Source of the DNA: Pseudomonadota bacterium
Lineage (GTDB): Bacteria; Pseudomonadota; Gammaproteobacteria; Burkholderiales; Casimicrobiaceae
Length of the DNA stretch: 64,000 nt
Reading direction: 5' to 3'
Assembly: GCA_018241765.1 (NCBI GenBank)
Contig: JAFEDD010000005.1
Location: forward strand, 1-64,000
The position numbers and the translations under genes are program-made. Positions 28,995 to 38,209 of this stretch are shown piece by piece (positions within the stretch are counted from its first letter, which is position 1; each line of letters opens with the position of its first letter). Under the pieces are notes generated by a model that did no database searches, was not told where the DNA came from, and worked only from the letters and a program-made list of their open reading frames with translations.

Positions 28995-29120
28995 CAGGGC
29001 GAAACCTGCTTCCCCGACGGCATGAAGGTGCAGCGGTTCCATCAACCCGTCGATCGGGGTCTCGAAGCCCAGATTCGCGACAAACTCGCCCGACTGCGTG
29101 AGCGTGACGGTCAGGCCTGA
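28995..29120 (+). pseudogene. Diverged second copy of the rarA 3' end
   Basis: The frame at 28995-29120 encodes QGETCFPDGMKVQRFHQPVD, then RGLEAQIRDKLARLRERDGQA and a stop. This aligns with the C-terminus of RarA (GETYFPDDMKVQRFYEPVD...) ending at 25182. By hand about 80 of 102 aligned bases are identical. There is no similarity upstream of 28995. It is a remnant of a rarA gene, left when the 3.8-kb vapBC-DUF1566 module arrived or when the 3' end was replaced. Confidence 0.85.
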
Positions 29121-29136
29121 CGCTGCGTCGATCGGT

Positions 29137-30063
29137 GTGGTGCAAACGGCCGACGCGGCGCGGCGTGCCGGCAACCGGCGCGGCATCCTCGCCATGATGG
29201 GCGCCATGGCCTCGTTCGTCATCAACGATGCGCTGGTCAAATTTTCCAGCCAGAGCATGCCGGGCACGCAGCTCATCGTCGTGCGTGGCATCTTTGCGAT
29301 TGCCCTGCTCCTGGCCATTGCCGCGCGCATGGGGCTCTTGCGAGGGGCAGGGGCACGCATCGGTGACCTGCGGCAACGCACGCTCATCGTGCGCGCGCTG
29401 CTCGACGCTGCCGCCACCTTCACCTTCATCGTCTCGCTCTTCTACCTGCCGCTCGCCAACGCCACGGCCATCGGCATGGCCGCACCGCTCTTCATCTCGC
29501 TGCTCGCCGTGTTCTGGCTGCGAGAACGGGTCGGCGTGCTGCGCTGGCTGGTCATCGCGGTTGGCTTCATGGGCGTGCTCTGCGTCGTGCAGCCGCGCGG
29601 CGAAGGCTTCAACGGCTATTCGCTGCTGTGCCTTCTGAGCACTTTCATCGTCGCCTGCCGCGACCTCTACACCCGCCGCATCGACCCGGCCACGCCATCG
29701 ATCATCGTCACCATCGGCACCGCCATCGCCGTCACGCTCGGCGCGGCGCTGTTCGCGCCGTTTCAGACGTGGCAGCCGATCACCGCGTGGCAGGTGGCCA
29801 CGCTTGCCGCCGCCTCGGTGTTTTTGAGCAGCGGCTATCTGCTGCTGATTCGCTCGCTGCGGGCGGGCGACATTTCATTGATCGTGCCGTTTCGCTACTC
29901 GGCGCTCTTGCCCGCCGTCATCATCGGCTTCGTCGTCTGGGGCGACATCCCGAACGCGCTGGCGTGGGCCGGCATCGCGCTCCTGGTTGCCACCGGCCTC
30001 TACAGCGTGCTCTCGGAGCGAGAATCGGCACGCAACCGCGTGCTCGAATCGGCACCCGAATAG
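29137..30063 (+). CDS. EamA-domain (DMT superfamily) membrane transporter
   Basis: A ten-helix drug/metabolite-type transporter of about 308 residues made of two EamA repeats. The first runs from MMGAMASFVINDALVKFSSQSMPGTQLIVVRGIFAIALLLAIAAR to GFMGVLCVVQPRGEGFN; the second from LCLLSTFIVACRDLYTRRID to IPNALAWAGIALLVATGLY. The substrate is unknown. Start choice is uncertain: GTG codons at 29098, 29137 and 29140 are in frame. 29137 was preferred because 29098 lies inside the rarA remnant, whose stop is at 29120. This gene was therefore probably the original downstream neighbour of rarA. Confidence 0.85.
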   Translation: MVQTADAARRAGNRRGILAMMGAMASFVINDALVKFSSQSMPGTQLIVVRGIFAIALLLAIAARMGLLRGAGARIGDLRQRTLIVRALLDAAATFTFIVSLFYLPLANATAIGMAAPLFISLLAVFWLRERVGVLRWLVIAVGFMGVLCVVQPRGEGFNGYSLLCLLSTFIVACRDLYTRRIDPATPSIIVTIGTAIAVTLGAALFAPFQTWQPITAWQVATLAAASVFLSSGYLLLIRSLRAGDISLIVPFRYSALLPAVIIGFVVWGDIPNALAWAGIALLVATGLYSVLSERESARNRVLESAPE

Positions 30064-30081
30064 CCGCGCGATCCGTTCCAG

Positions 30082-30740
30082 GTAGGCGCGGGCTCGACCG
30101 CGCTTGGGTGCGTCCGATGACGCGTGGTGTGAGGTGCCACCGCCCGCGAGCGACGTCAAGCCGTCGCCTGCGACCGGTAGGCGCGGGCTTGACCGCGCTT
30201 GGGTGCGTCCGATTCCCGGTCGTGTGAGGCGCCACGGCCTGCAAGCGACGTCAAGCCGTCGCCTACAACCGGTAGGCGCGGGCTCGACCGCGCTTGGTTG
30301 CGTCCGATTCCCGGTCGTGTGAGGTGCCACCGCCCGCGAGCGACGTCAAGGCGTCGCCTACAACCGGTAGGCGCGGGCTTGACCGCGCTTGGGTGCGTCC
30401 GACGACGCGTGGTGTGGGTCGCCACGGCCCGCGAGCGACGTCAAGCCGTCGCCTACAACCGGTAGGCGCGGGCTTGACCGCGCTTGGTTGCGTCCGATTC
30501 CCGGTCGTGTGAGGTGCCACCGCCCGCGAGCGACGTCAAGCCGTCGCCTACAACCGGTAGGCGCGGGCTCGACCGCGCTTGGGTGCGTCCGATTCCCGGT
30601 CGTGTGAGGTGCCACGGCCCGCGAGCGACGTCAAGCCGTCGCCTACAACCGGTAGGCGCGGGCCCGAATCGCGGCGCCTCCGTTGAGGGTAGGCGCGGGC
30701 TTGACCGCGCTTGGTTGCGTCCGATGACGGGTCGCGCGGG
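30082..30740 (-). repeat. Tandem palindromic repeat array 1 (95-bp units)
   Basis: GTAGGCGCGGGCT recurs at 30082, 30177, 30272, 30367, 30462 and 30557 with a 95-bp period, then a 38-bp truncated unit at 30652 and a partial unit at 30690. Each unit begins GTAGGCGCGGGCTTGACCG and ends CGACGTCAAGCCGTCGCCTA, so the ends are inverted relative to each other and each arm is itself a hairpin. The unit is the reverse complement of those in arrays 2 and 3. It fills the 780-bp gap between the EamA gene and htpG. Confidence 0.95.
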
Positions 30741-30842
30741 GTGTCGCTTCTTGAAATTGAACGGGGCGCCCCGACGTCCTTCGCGTACCGTCAACACGCG
30801 AAGGCCGACTGGCGTCGGCTGGCGCACGCCTTCGTCACCATC

Positions 30843-32789
30843 ATGAGCAAACAAACCCTTTCCTTCCAGGCCGAAGTCGCCCAACTGCTGCATCTCGTCA
30901 CCCATTCGCTGTATTCGAACAAGGAGATCTTTCTGCGTGAGCTGATCTCCAATGCCTCTGACGCCTGCGACAAGCTGCGCTACGAGGCGCTGGCCGACGC
31001 GGCACTGTGGGAAGATCAACCGAACCTCGACGTGCGCGTCGCTTTCGACCGCGACGCCAAAACCCTCACCATCACCGACAACGGCATCGGCCTGTCGCAA
31101 CAGGAAGCCATCGACAACCTCGGTACCATCGCCAAGAGCGGCACGCGCGACTTCGTGAGCCGGCTCGAAGCGTCGCAGAAAGCGGATGCCAAAGAGCAGG
31201 GTGCGCTGATCGGGCAATTTGGTGTGGGCTTCTATTCCGGCTTCATCGTGGCCGACCGGATCACCGTCGAATCGCGCCGCGCTGGTCTCAAGCCCGATCA
31301 AGCCGTGCGTTGGGTGAGCGGCGGCACCGGCGAATTCGAGGTCGAGAGCATCACCCGTGACAAGCGCGGCACCAGCGTCATCCTGCATCTGCGCGACGAC
31401 GCGCTGGATTACGCGAGCGCGTGGCGCCTCAAGTCCATCATCGGCAAATATTCCGACCACATCTCGCTGCCGATCCTCATGCAGAAAGAGGAGTGGGACG
31501 CCGAGAAGAAAGAGAGCGTTCTCAAGGACGAGTGGGAGACGGTGAACAAGGCCAGCGCGCTGTGGTCGCGGCCCAAGAAGGACATCACCGCCGAGCAATA
31601 CACCGAGTTCTACAAGCAGATCAGCTACGACAGCGAAGCGCCGCTCGCGTGGAGCCACAACAAGGTGGAAGGCGCAACCGAATACACGCAACTGCTCTAC
31701 CTCCCGGCCAAGGCGCCGCACGATCTGTGGAACCGCGACAAGAAGGGCGGGCTCAAGCTCTACGTGAAGCGGGTGTTCATCATGGACGACGCCGAGGCGC
31801 TGATGCCCGTCTACCTGCGCTTCGTGAAGGGCGTGGTCGATTCGGCCGATCTGCCGCTCAATGTCTCGCGCGAACTGCTGCAGGAGAGCCGCGACGTGAA
31901 GGCGATCCGTGAGGGCAACACGCGCCGGGTGCTCACCATGCTCGACGATCTGGCATCGAGCGGTGACGACGCCGAGCGCGCGAAGTACGCCGACTTCTAC
32001 AAGGAGTTCGGCGCCGTGCTGAAGGAAGGTCTGGGCGAAGACTTCGGCAACCGCGAACGCCTCGCCAGGTTGCTGCGCTTCGCGTCGTCAGGCGTGTCGC
32101 GCGAGGGCAAGGAGGGCGCGGACCCGACCACCATCCTGCCCGGTGAAATGACCTCGCTTGCCGACTACAAGGCGCGCATGAAGGAGGGCCAGGAGGCCAT
32201 CTACTACATCACCGCCGACACCCTCGCTGCCGCGAGGAACAGTCCGCAACTCGAAGTCTTCCGCAAGAAGGGCATCGAAGTGCTGCTGATGACCGACCGC
32301 GTCGACGAATGGGCGTTGCAGTTCCTCCACGACTTCGATGGCACGCCGCTGCAATCGGTGGCCAGGGGCGCGGTCGATCTCGGCAAGCTGCAAGATGAAG
32401 CGGAGAAGAAAGCCGCCGAGGCCGCGGCCGAATCGTTCAAACCCGTGCTCGACCGGCTGCGCGACGCGCTGAAGGACCAAGCGCAGGATGTGCGCGTCAC
32501 CACCCGCCTCGTCGATTCGGCCGCCTGCCTCGTCGTCGAAGAAGGCGGCATGTCCACCCAGATGGCGCGCATGTTGAAGCAGGTCGGCCAGAACGTGCCC
32601 GACCAGAAGCCGATTCTCGAAGTCAATGCCGAACACGCGCTGGTGAAAAAGCTCGAAGCGTCCACCGCCGATGACGCGCGCTTCAACGACCTCGCGCACA
32701 TCCTCTTCGATCAGGCCATGCTCGCCGAAGGCGGTCTGCCCGACGACCCGGCTGCTTACGTGCGACGGGTGAATGCGCTGCTGGTGTAG
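30843..32789 (+). CDS. htpG: Molecular chaperone HtpG (Hsp90)
   Basis: A cytosolic ATP-dependent chaperone. The start at 30843 ([19 protein letters not shown]) gives 648 residues, close to the usual 630. The GHKL ATPase domain contains [45 protein letters not shown] and [15 protein letters not shown]; the middle domain has [31 protein letters not shown] and [17 protein letters not shown]; the C-terminal dimerisation domain ends ...[22 protein letters not shown]. The array of palindromic repeats ends about 100 bp before the start codon, so its transcripts or structures could affect the htpG leader (inference). Confidence 0.97.
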   Translation: MSKQTLSFQAEVAQLLHLVTHSLYSNKEIFLRELISNASDACDKLRYEALADAALWEDQPNLDVRVAFDRDAKTLTITDNGIGLSQQEAIDNLGTIAKSGTRDFVSRLEASQKADAKEQGALIGQFGVGFYSGFIVADRITVESRRAGLKPDQAVRWVSGGTGEFEVESITRDKRGTSVILHLRDDALDYASAWRLKSIIGKYSDHISLPILMQKEEWDAEKKESVLKDEWETVNKASALWSRPKKDITAEQYTEFYKQISYDSEAPLAWSHNKVEGATEYTQLLYLPAKAPHDLWNRDKKGGLKLYVKRVFIMDDAEALMPVYLRFVKGVVDSADLPLNVSRELLQESRDVKAIREGNTRRVLTMLDDLASSGDDAERAKYADFYKEFGAVLKEGLGEDFGNRERLARLLRFASSGVSREGKEGADPTTILPGEMTSLADYKARMKEGQEAIYYITADTLAAARNSPQLEVFRKKGIEVLLMTDRVDEWALQFLHDFDGTPLQSVARGAVDLGKLQDEAEKKAAEAAAESFKPVLDRLRDALKDQAQDVRVTTRLVDSAACLVVEEGGMSTQMARMLKQVGQNVPDQKPILEVNAEHALVKKLEASTADDARFNDLAHILFDQAMLAEGGLPDDPAAYVRRVNALLV

Positions 32790-32966
32790 CGACCGCCGCG
32801 CCCGACCCCTTCGCAGCTAGGCGCCACCGCCCCTGCCGCACAGGGGTGACTGCCAACGGGCCATCCTATTGCCGGAAGTCTTACCTGCGAAGTAGGGGAG
32901 ATGTCGGCGAAGTCGACAGCGGAGTTGCCCCGTCCCGACTGCCGATCAAGTCCTTAGAATCGGCGC

Positions 32967-35747
32967 ATGACGCCTGAAGCCAAAGCCCGGTCGCTGATCG
33001 ACGCCAAACTCGAAGCGGCGGGCTGGTCCGTTCAGGGCATGAAGCAGCTCAACCTCGGCGCTGCGCCGGGCGTCGCCGTGCGCGAGTACCCGACCGACAC
33101 TGGTCCTGCGGACTACGTGCTGTTCGTCAATCGCAACGCGGTTGGTGTTATCGAGGCCAAGAAGGACAGCGTCGGCGAAAACCTCACGGAGACCGAAGCG
33201 CAAACCGAGCGCTATGCCAACGCCACGCTCAAGTGGCGCAAGGACAATGCTCCGCTGCGCTTTCTGTTCGAAGCCACCGGCCAGATCATCCGTTTCACCG
33301 ACGGCGCCGACCCGGTGCCGCGTTCGCGCGAAGTTTTCCACTTCTTCAAGCCGGAAACCCTGGCCGCGTGGCTCGCCCAGCCCAACACCCTGCGCCGCCG
33401 TCTGGCGGAGCAGATGCCTGCGCTGCCCGAGCGCAACCTGCGCGATTGCCAGATCAGCGCCGTCACCGGGCTGGAAAAATCCCTCGCCCTGAACAAGCCG
33501 CGCGCGCTCGTGCACATGGCCACCGGCGCAGGCAAGACCTTCACCGCCATCACCTCGGTCTATCGCCTGCTCAAGTTCGGCGGTGCCAGGCGCATCCTGT
33601 TTCTGGTCGACACCCGCAACCTCGGCAAACAGGCGCATCAGGAATTCATGGCCTACACGCCGCCCGATGACGCCCGCAAATTCACCGAGCTGTATAACGT
33701 GAAGCGCCTCGCCTCGCCCCATATCGATCCGCATTCGCAGGTATGCATCAGCACCATCCAGCGGATGTACTCGATCCTGAGCGGCGAGCCCATTGACGAA
33801 TCCGCCGAAGACATCTCGCTCAACGAAGTGCAGCAAACCGCCAGCCAAAGCAAGCTGGTGCGCTACAACCCCGCCGTGCCGGTGGAAACCTTCGATTTCA
33901 TTGTCATCGACGAATGCCACCGCAGCATCTACAACCTGTGGAAGCAGGTGCTCGATTACTTCGATGCCTTCCTGATTGGCCTCACCGCCACGCCGGACCG
34001 GCGCACCTTCGGTTTCTTCAACGAGAACATCGTTGCCGAATACTCCTACGAGCAATCGGTCGCCGATGGCGTCAACGTCGGCTACGACGTGTGGGAGATT
34101 GAAACCGACATCACCCGGATTGGCGCCGCCCTCAAGGCCAAAGAATGGGTGGATCACCGCGACCGCCAGACCCGCAAGAAACGCTGGGGGCAGACGGAAG
34201 ACGACACCGCCTACACCGGCAAGGAGCTCGACCGCTCGGTCGTGAACCCGAGCCAGATCCGGCAGGTGATCCTGGCCATGAAGACCGCCGTCGAAACGCA
34301 AATCTTCCCCACCCGCAAAGAAACGCCCAAGACCCTCATCTTCGCCAAGACCGACAGCCACGCCGACGACATCATCAACATCGTGCGCGAGGTGTATGGC
34401 CAGGGCAACGCCTTCTGCAAAAAAGTCACCTATCGCGCCGAAGAAGACGCCGACAGCATCCTCGCCAGCTTCCGCAACGACTACCACCCGCGCATCGCCG
34501 TCACCGTGGACATGATCGCTACCGGTACTGACGTGAAGCCGCTCGAAGTGCTGCTCTTCATGCGCGACGTGCGCAGCAGGGGCTACTACGAGCAGATGAA
34601 AGGCCGTGGCGTGCGAAGCCTTGATGGCGACAGTCTGAGGCGCGTCAGCAACAGCGCTGACGGCGCCAAAACCCGCTTCGTGTTGATCGACGCGGTGGGC
34701 GTAGAAAAATCCCTCAAGACAGAATGCCGCCCGCTGGAGAAGCAACCCGGCGTGCCGCTGAAAGACTTGCTGCAGGGCGTGGCCATCGGCAGCCGTGATG
34801 ACGACACCGTGCTCTCGCTCGCCAATCGTCTTGTTCGCCTGTCGAAGCAACTGGACGACAAGGCCAAGGCGCGTATCGAAAAGGTGAGCGGCGGCGCATC
34901 CGTGGCCGAGCTCGGCAAGGCGCTGATTGCCGCCCTCGACCCGGACGCCATTGTGCAAACCGCGCTGGCCACCGCCAGCATCAACGGCATCACACGTAGC
35001 GAAGACACGCTGCTGCCCGAGGAAATCGAAGCCGCCCGCGCGCTGCGCGTTGCCGCCGCCTGCGCGCCGTTCGACAAGCCGGAGCTGCGCGACGAGATTG
35101 AATCCGCCCGCCGCGAGCGTGAGCAGCTCATCGACCACATCAACCTCGATCAGGTTACCTTCTCCGGCTTCAGCGCGCAGGCCGAAGCGCAAGCCCGCAC
35201 CACCATCCAGACCTTCGCCGATTACATCCGGCAACACAAGAACGAAATCGCTGCGCTCGATTTTTTCTATCAGCAGCCCTACCAGCGCCGCGCGCTCACC
35301 TTCGCCATGATCGAAGAGTTGCACGACCATCTGGGCAAACCGCCGCTCATGCTCACCACCGAGCGGCTGTGGAGCGCCTATGCCCGCGTGCAGGCGGCAC
35401 AGGTCAAGGGCGCGGACCGCAAGCGCCAGCTCACCGATCTGGTGTCGCTCGTGCGCTTTGCGCTCGGGCTGGACGGCGAGCTGAAACCATTTGCCGACGA
35501 AGTCGACAAACGCTTTCAGGCCTGGATATTCCGGCACAACGCCCAGCGCGGCACCGCCTTCACGCCCGAGCAAACCGAATGGCTGCGGCTGATGAAGGAT
35601 CACATCGCCAGCTCATGCAGCATCAACCGCGACGACTTTGACTACGCCGAACTGGCCGACAAGGGCGGCTTGCAAAAGGCTTGGGGCCTGTTTGGCAAGG
35701 ACCTCGACGCCTTGATGGGCGAGATGAATTTGGAGTTGGTGGCGTGA
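32967..35747 (+). CDS. hsdR: Type I restriction enzyme, endonuclease/translocase subunit HsdR
   Basis: The motor and nuclease subunit of a type I restriction-modification complex, 926 residues. The N-terminal nuclease domain contains ADYVLFVNRNAVGVIEAKKD (PD-ExK-type core with Asp and the E-x-K). A superfamily 2 helicase motor follows with Walker A MATGAGKTFTAI (about residue 187), motif II DECHRSIYN, motif III TATPDRRTF and motif VI around MKGRGVRSLD. The C-terminal helical region is typical for binding the methyltransferase core. A TAGAAT box lies 6 bp before the ATG. It overlaps hsdS by 4 bp (GTGA). The preceding 177 bp after htpG hold no gene. Confidence 0.95.
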   Translation: MTPEAKARSLIDAKLEAAGWSVQGMKQLNLGAAPGVAVREYPTDTGPADYVLFVNRNAVGVIEAKKDSVGENLTETEAQTERYANATLKWRKDNAPLRFLFEATGQIIRFTDGADPVPRSREVFHFFKPETLAAWLAQPNTLRRRLAEQMPALPERNLRDCQISAVTGLEKSLALNKPRALVHMATGAGKTFTAITSVYRLLKFGGARRILFLVDTRNLGKQAHQEFMAYTPPDDARKFTELYNVKRLASPHIDPHSQVCISTIQRMYSILSGEPIDESAEDISLNEVQQTASQSKLVRYNPAVPVETFDFIVIDECHRSIYNLWKQVLDYFDAFLIGLTATPDRRTFGFFNENIVAEYSYEQSVADGVNVGYDVWEIETDITRIGAALKAKEWVDHRDRQTRKKRWGQTEDDTAYTGKELDRSVVNPSQIRQVILAMKTAVETQIFPTRKETPKTLIFAKTDSHADDIINIVREVYGQGNAFCKKVTYRAEEDADSILASFRNDYHPRIAVTVDMIATGTDVKPLEVLLFMRDVRSRGYYEQMKGRGVRSLDGDSLRRVSNSADGAKTRFVLIDAVGVEKSLKTECRPLEKQPGVPLKDLLQGVAIGSRDDDTVLSLANRLVRLSKQLDDKAKARIEKVSGGASVAELGKALIAALDPDAIVQTALATASINGITRSEDTLLPEEIEAARALRVAAACAPFDKPELRDEIESARREREQLIDHINLDQVTFSGFSAQAEAQARTTIQTFADYIRQHKNEIAALDFFYQQPYQRRALTFAMIEELHDHLGKPPLMLTTERLWSAYARVQAAQVKGADRKRQLTDLVSLVRFALGLDGELKPFADEVDKRFQAWIFRHNAQRGTAFTPEQTEWLRLMKDHIASSCSINRDDFDYAELADKGGLQKAWGLFGKDLDALMGEMNLELVA

Positions 35748-37375
35748 TTGACCTAACGCGGGTCCTCCCACCATCTTGGATTTTGATCGAACTAGGTGAG
35801 CTCGCAACGGTTCACTACGGGAAAGCCCTTGCTGCCGGTGTTAGAGCGTCAACTGGCAAAGTACCAGTGATTGGGTCAAGTGGTGTAGTTGGACACCATG
35901 ACGAAGCACTCGTCGATGGCCCCTGTTTGGTGGTTGGGCGCAAAGGTGCTGCGGGCTCCGTACACTTTGTCGGCGAATCGAGTTGGCCTATCGACACAGC
36001 TTACTTTGTTCAACCACCACCGGACATCGACCTCTTTTACCTGTCGCATTTGTTGAGCATCAGTCGGCTTGGGTTGCTCGATAAGTCCACTGCAATTCCG
36101 AGCTTGAGCAGGGACGATTTGTATAGGGTACGTGTGCCGATAGCCCCCCGCGCGGAACAAAGCCGCATCGTCGCCAAACTCGAAGAACTGCTCTCCGACC
36201 TCGATGCCGGGGTGGCCGAGCTCAACGCTGCGCAGAAGAAGCTCGCGCAATACCGCCAGTCGCTGCTGAAAGCCGCGGTGGAAGGCGCGCTCACGGCCGA
36301 GTGGCGCAAAGCGCGGCAGCAACGTAGCCCGGATGCTCGCATCCGGGTTCCTCAACCCGCCGAAGGCAAATCAGCCCCCTCCGGGGAGCATGTGCACGAG
36401 GACCCGGATGCGAGCATCCGGGCTACGGAAACGGATGAATCCGGCGCGCAACTGCTGCAACGCATCCTGCAAGAACGCCGCGCCCGCTGGGAAACCAAAC
36501 AACTCGCCAAGTTTGCGGAGCAGGGCAAAACCCCACCCAAAGACTGGCAAAGCAAATACCCCGAGCCCGTGCAGCCCGACACCACCGACTTGCCGGAATT
36601 GCCGGAGGGGTGGGTGTGGGCTAGTGGCGAGCAACTTTGCGAGTTCATTACGAAAGGAACGACTCCCCCAAAGGAATTGGATTCTGGTGCCGAAAGGACG
36701 ATCCCGTTTCTCCGGGTCACGAACTTGACTGATCGAGGCGAGCTAGATTTGGCCGACAAGGTTTTCGTGGCTCCAGAGACACATCAAGGCTTCTTGGCTC
36801 GCTCGACTGTTTATCCCAACGACGTCCTGATGAACATCGTTGGTCCGCCGCTCGGGCAGGTGTCCGTCGTACCGGAAACTTTCGACGAGTGGAATATCAA
36901 TCAAGCCATCGCGATTTTCCGTGCGGTTGAAGGCGTATTGCCATGGTTCATCTGTCGCTATTTGCTGTCTCCGGGCGCTCAGCGGTGGCTCAAGGCGCGA
37001 TCAAAAACGACGGCGGGGCAGACCAATTTGACGCTTGAAGTGTGCCGTGGACTACCGATCCCGCTGCCTCCGAAGGACGAGCAGCAAGCACTTCTCGCTA
37101 GCCTCGAAATGGCATTGAGTTCGCTCGAACATCAGAGTAATGCCATTGATCTCTGTCTCAAACAAGCCACCGCCCAACGCCAAAACATCCTGCGCGCCGC
37201 CTTCGCTGGTCAGCTCGTCCCGCAAGACCCGAACGACGAACCCGCCAGCGTGCTGCTGGCGCGCATCCGCGCGGAGCGGGCGGCGCGGGGGCTGGACAAA
37301 GGGGCCCGCGCACGCGGCGGCAGGAAGGTTGTGGATAACTTTGGCTTATCACATCCGAATTCGGAAAAGGTTTGA
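35744..37375 (+). CDS. hsdS: Type I restriction enzyme specificity subunit HsdS
   Basis: It selects the bipartite DNA target for the type I system. From GTG 35744 the protein has 543 residues: first target-recognition domain (about 1-150), a conserved helical spacer (IAPRAEQSRIVAKLEELLSDLDAGVAELNAAQKKLAQYRQSLLKAAVEGALT), a second target domain starting around ELPEGWVWASGEQL, and a C-terminal helical repeat (LPPKDEQQALLASLEMALSSLEHQ). The target domains, especially 35760-36130, are visibly more AT-rich than the surroundings, in line with their frequent exchange. A REP-like double hairpin (36324-36426) has inserted in frame after the first spacer and adds about 34 residues. Continuity of the frame implies a still functional protein. 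Confidence 0.94.
   Translation: MIDLTRVLPPSWILIELGELATVHYGKALAAGVRASTGKVPVIGSSGVVGHHDEALVDGPCLVVGRKGAAGSVHFVGESSWPIDTAYFVQPPPDIDLFYLSHLLSISRLGLLDKSTAIPSLSRDDLYRVRVPIAPRAEQSRIVAKLEELLSDLDAGVAELNAAQKKLAQYRQSLLKAAVEGALTAEWRKARQQRSPDARIRVPQPAEGKSAPSGEHVHEDPDASIRATETDESGAQLLQRILQERRARWETKQLAKFAEQGKTPPKDWQSKYPEPVQPDTTDLPELPEGWVWASGEQLCEFITKGTTPPKELDSGAERTIPFLRVTNLTDRGELDLADKVFVAPETHQGFLARSTVYPNDVLMNIVGPPLGQVSVVPETFDEWNINQAIAIFRAVEGVLPWFICRYLLSPGAQRWLKARSKTTAGQTNLTLEVCRGLPIPLPPKDEQQALLASLEMALSSLEHQSNAIDLCLKQATAQRQNILRAAFAGQLVPQDPNDEPASVLLARIRAERAARGLDKGARARGGRKVVDNFGLSHPNSEKV
36324..36426. repeat. REP-like inverted hairpin pair inserted in hsdS
   Basis: GTAGCCCGGATGCTCGCATC begins the left arm (36324) and GCGAGCATCCGGGCTAC ends the right arm (36426). 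Each arm is a hairpin of the form CCCGGATGC-NN-GCATCCGGG, and the two arms are mutually inverted around about 50 bp. The insertion keeps the hsdS frame open, encoding SPDARIRVPQ at the left and EDPDASIRAT at the right. Confidence 0.85.
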
Positions 37376-37391
37376 AAACCCATAAAAATCA

Positions 37392-38198
37392 ATGGGTTGC
37401 AATCACATGACACGGAAAAATTGGGTGGCTGAGGCACTGGATTGGCTGGCGGATAGCCTGGAGCCAGTCCCGCACGAAATCAATGAACTGGACTGGAAGG
37501 TGGCGATCACCGACCACAAGGATCGTCTGATCGAGCATTTGATTGCCTTTGCCAACTACCCAAACGGCGGCTGCCTGGTCTTTGGTGTCGACGACACTGG
37601 CAAGCCCGTCGGCATCTTGCAATCGGAGGTGGCAACCATCGCGAACACGCTGGCCAACGTCGGTCGCGACGCCATTGAGCCGCCGCTGGCGCTAGACCAC
37701 TCGGTGGCGGATTGCCGTGGCACACCGATCCTGCTGGTACGCATCCGGGAGCCTGGCAAAAAGCTGGATCGCTTGATTGGCACCACGCCGGAATCGAGGA
37801 ATGACAAGCTGGCGTCGTCATTTCGTCGCTATCGCATCTGCGAAGAGCGTGGCACGGGCTTTCAAAAGGCGGTGAAGGCAATTGAGCTGTTTGGTTTGCC
37901 GCCGCTGAAAATGACAGTACTGGACAATGCGTTTCGCGTGACGCTGTTCGCACCAAAGAAATTCTCCGACATGACGCTGGGCGAGCGCGTTGAGGCCACC
38001 TATCAGCACGCGGTGTTGCAGTATTTGTCCAGCGCTAGTTTGACCAATACATCACTGCGAAATCGCTTCAAGCTGCACGAAAAGTCCCGGAACCAGATTA
38101 CCAATTTGATTGGTGAGTCGGTCGCCGCTGGAAGGCTGAAGCGCAAAGACGAGGGCAGCGGCAACAAGTTTGCCGAGTACTGGCCGTACTGGGCGTAA
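37392..38198 (+). CDS. AlbA_2 (Schlafen-like) domain protein within the type I R-M locus
   Basis: A 268-residue protein. The N-terminal AlbA_2-type domain is indicated by DHKDRLIEHLIAFANYPNGGCLVFGVDDTGKPVGI, followed by an ATP-dependent-helicase-like C-terminal motif RYRICEERGTGFQKAVKAIE and a winged-helix segment (LSSASLTNTSLRNRFKLHEKSRNQITNLI). Typical COG2865 proteins are about 450 residues. Here the middle between LLVRIREPGKKLDR and ESRNDKLASSF is very short, suggesting an internal deletion of roughly 150 residues. It lies between hsdS (16 bp) and hsdM (11 bp) in the same direction. Genes of this family accompany type I systems, but their role is not settled; regulation of restriction or added defence are both possible. 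Confidence 0.8.
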   Translation: MGCNHMTRKNWVAEALDWLADSLEPVPHEINELDWKVAITDHKDRLIEHLIAFANYPNGGCLVFGVDDTGKPVGILQSEVATIANTLANVGRDAIEPPLALDHSVADCRGTPILLVRIREPGKKLDRLIGTTPESRNDKLASSFRRYRICEERGTGFQKAVKAIELFGLPPLKMTVLDNAFRVTLFAPKKFSDMTLGERVEATYQHAVLQYLSSASLTNTSLRNRFKLHEKSRNQITNLIGESVAAGRLKRKDEGSGNKFAEYWPYWA

Positions 38199-38209
38199 CG
38201 GGACCCTGA

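Noticed and set aside
30082-30740. Possible CRISPR array
   Set aside because: Units are contiguous without unique spacers, each unit is itself a palindrome of 95 bp, and no cas genes are present. The same reasoning applies to 50418-51280 and 55980-57466.
32790-32966. Gap between htpG and hsdR as a possible tRNA or attachment site for the R-M locus
   Set aside because: No cloverleaf, direct repeat or integrase gene could be recognised; apart from the TAGAAT box before hsdR nothing stands out.
32946-35603. Minus-strand 885-codon open frame opposite hsdR
   Set aside because: Antisense shadow of a conserved type I restriction subunit.
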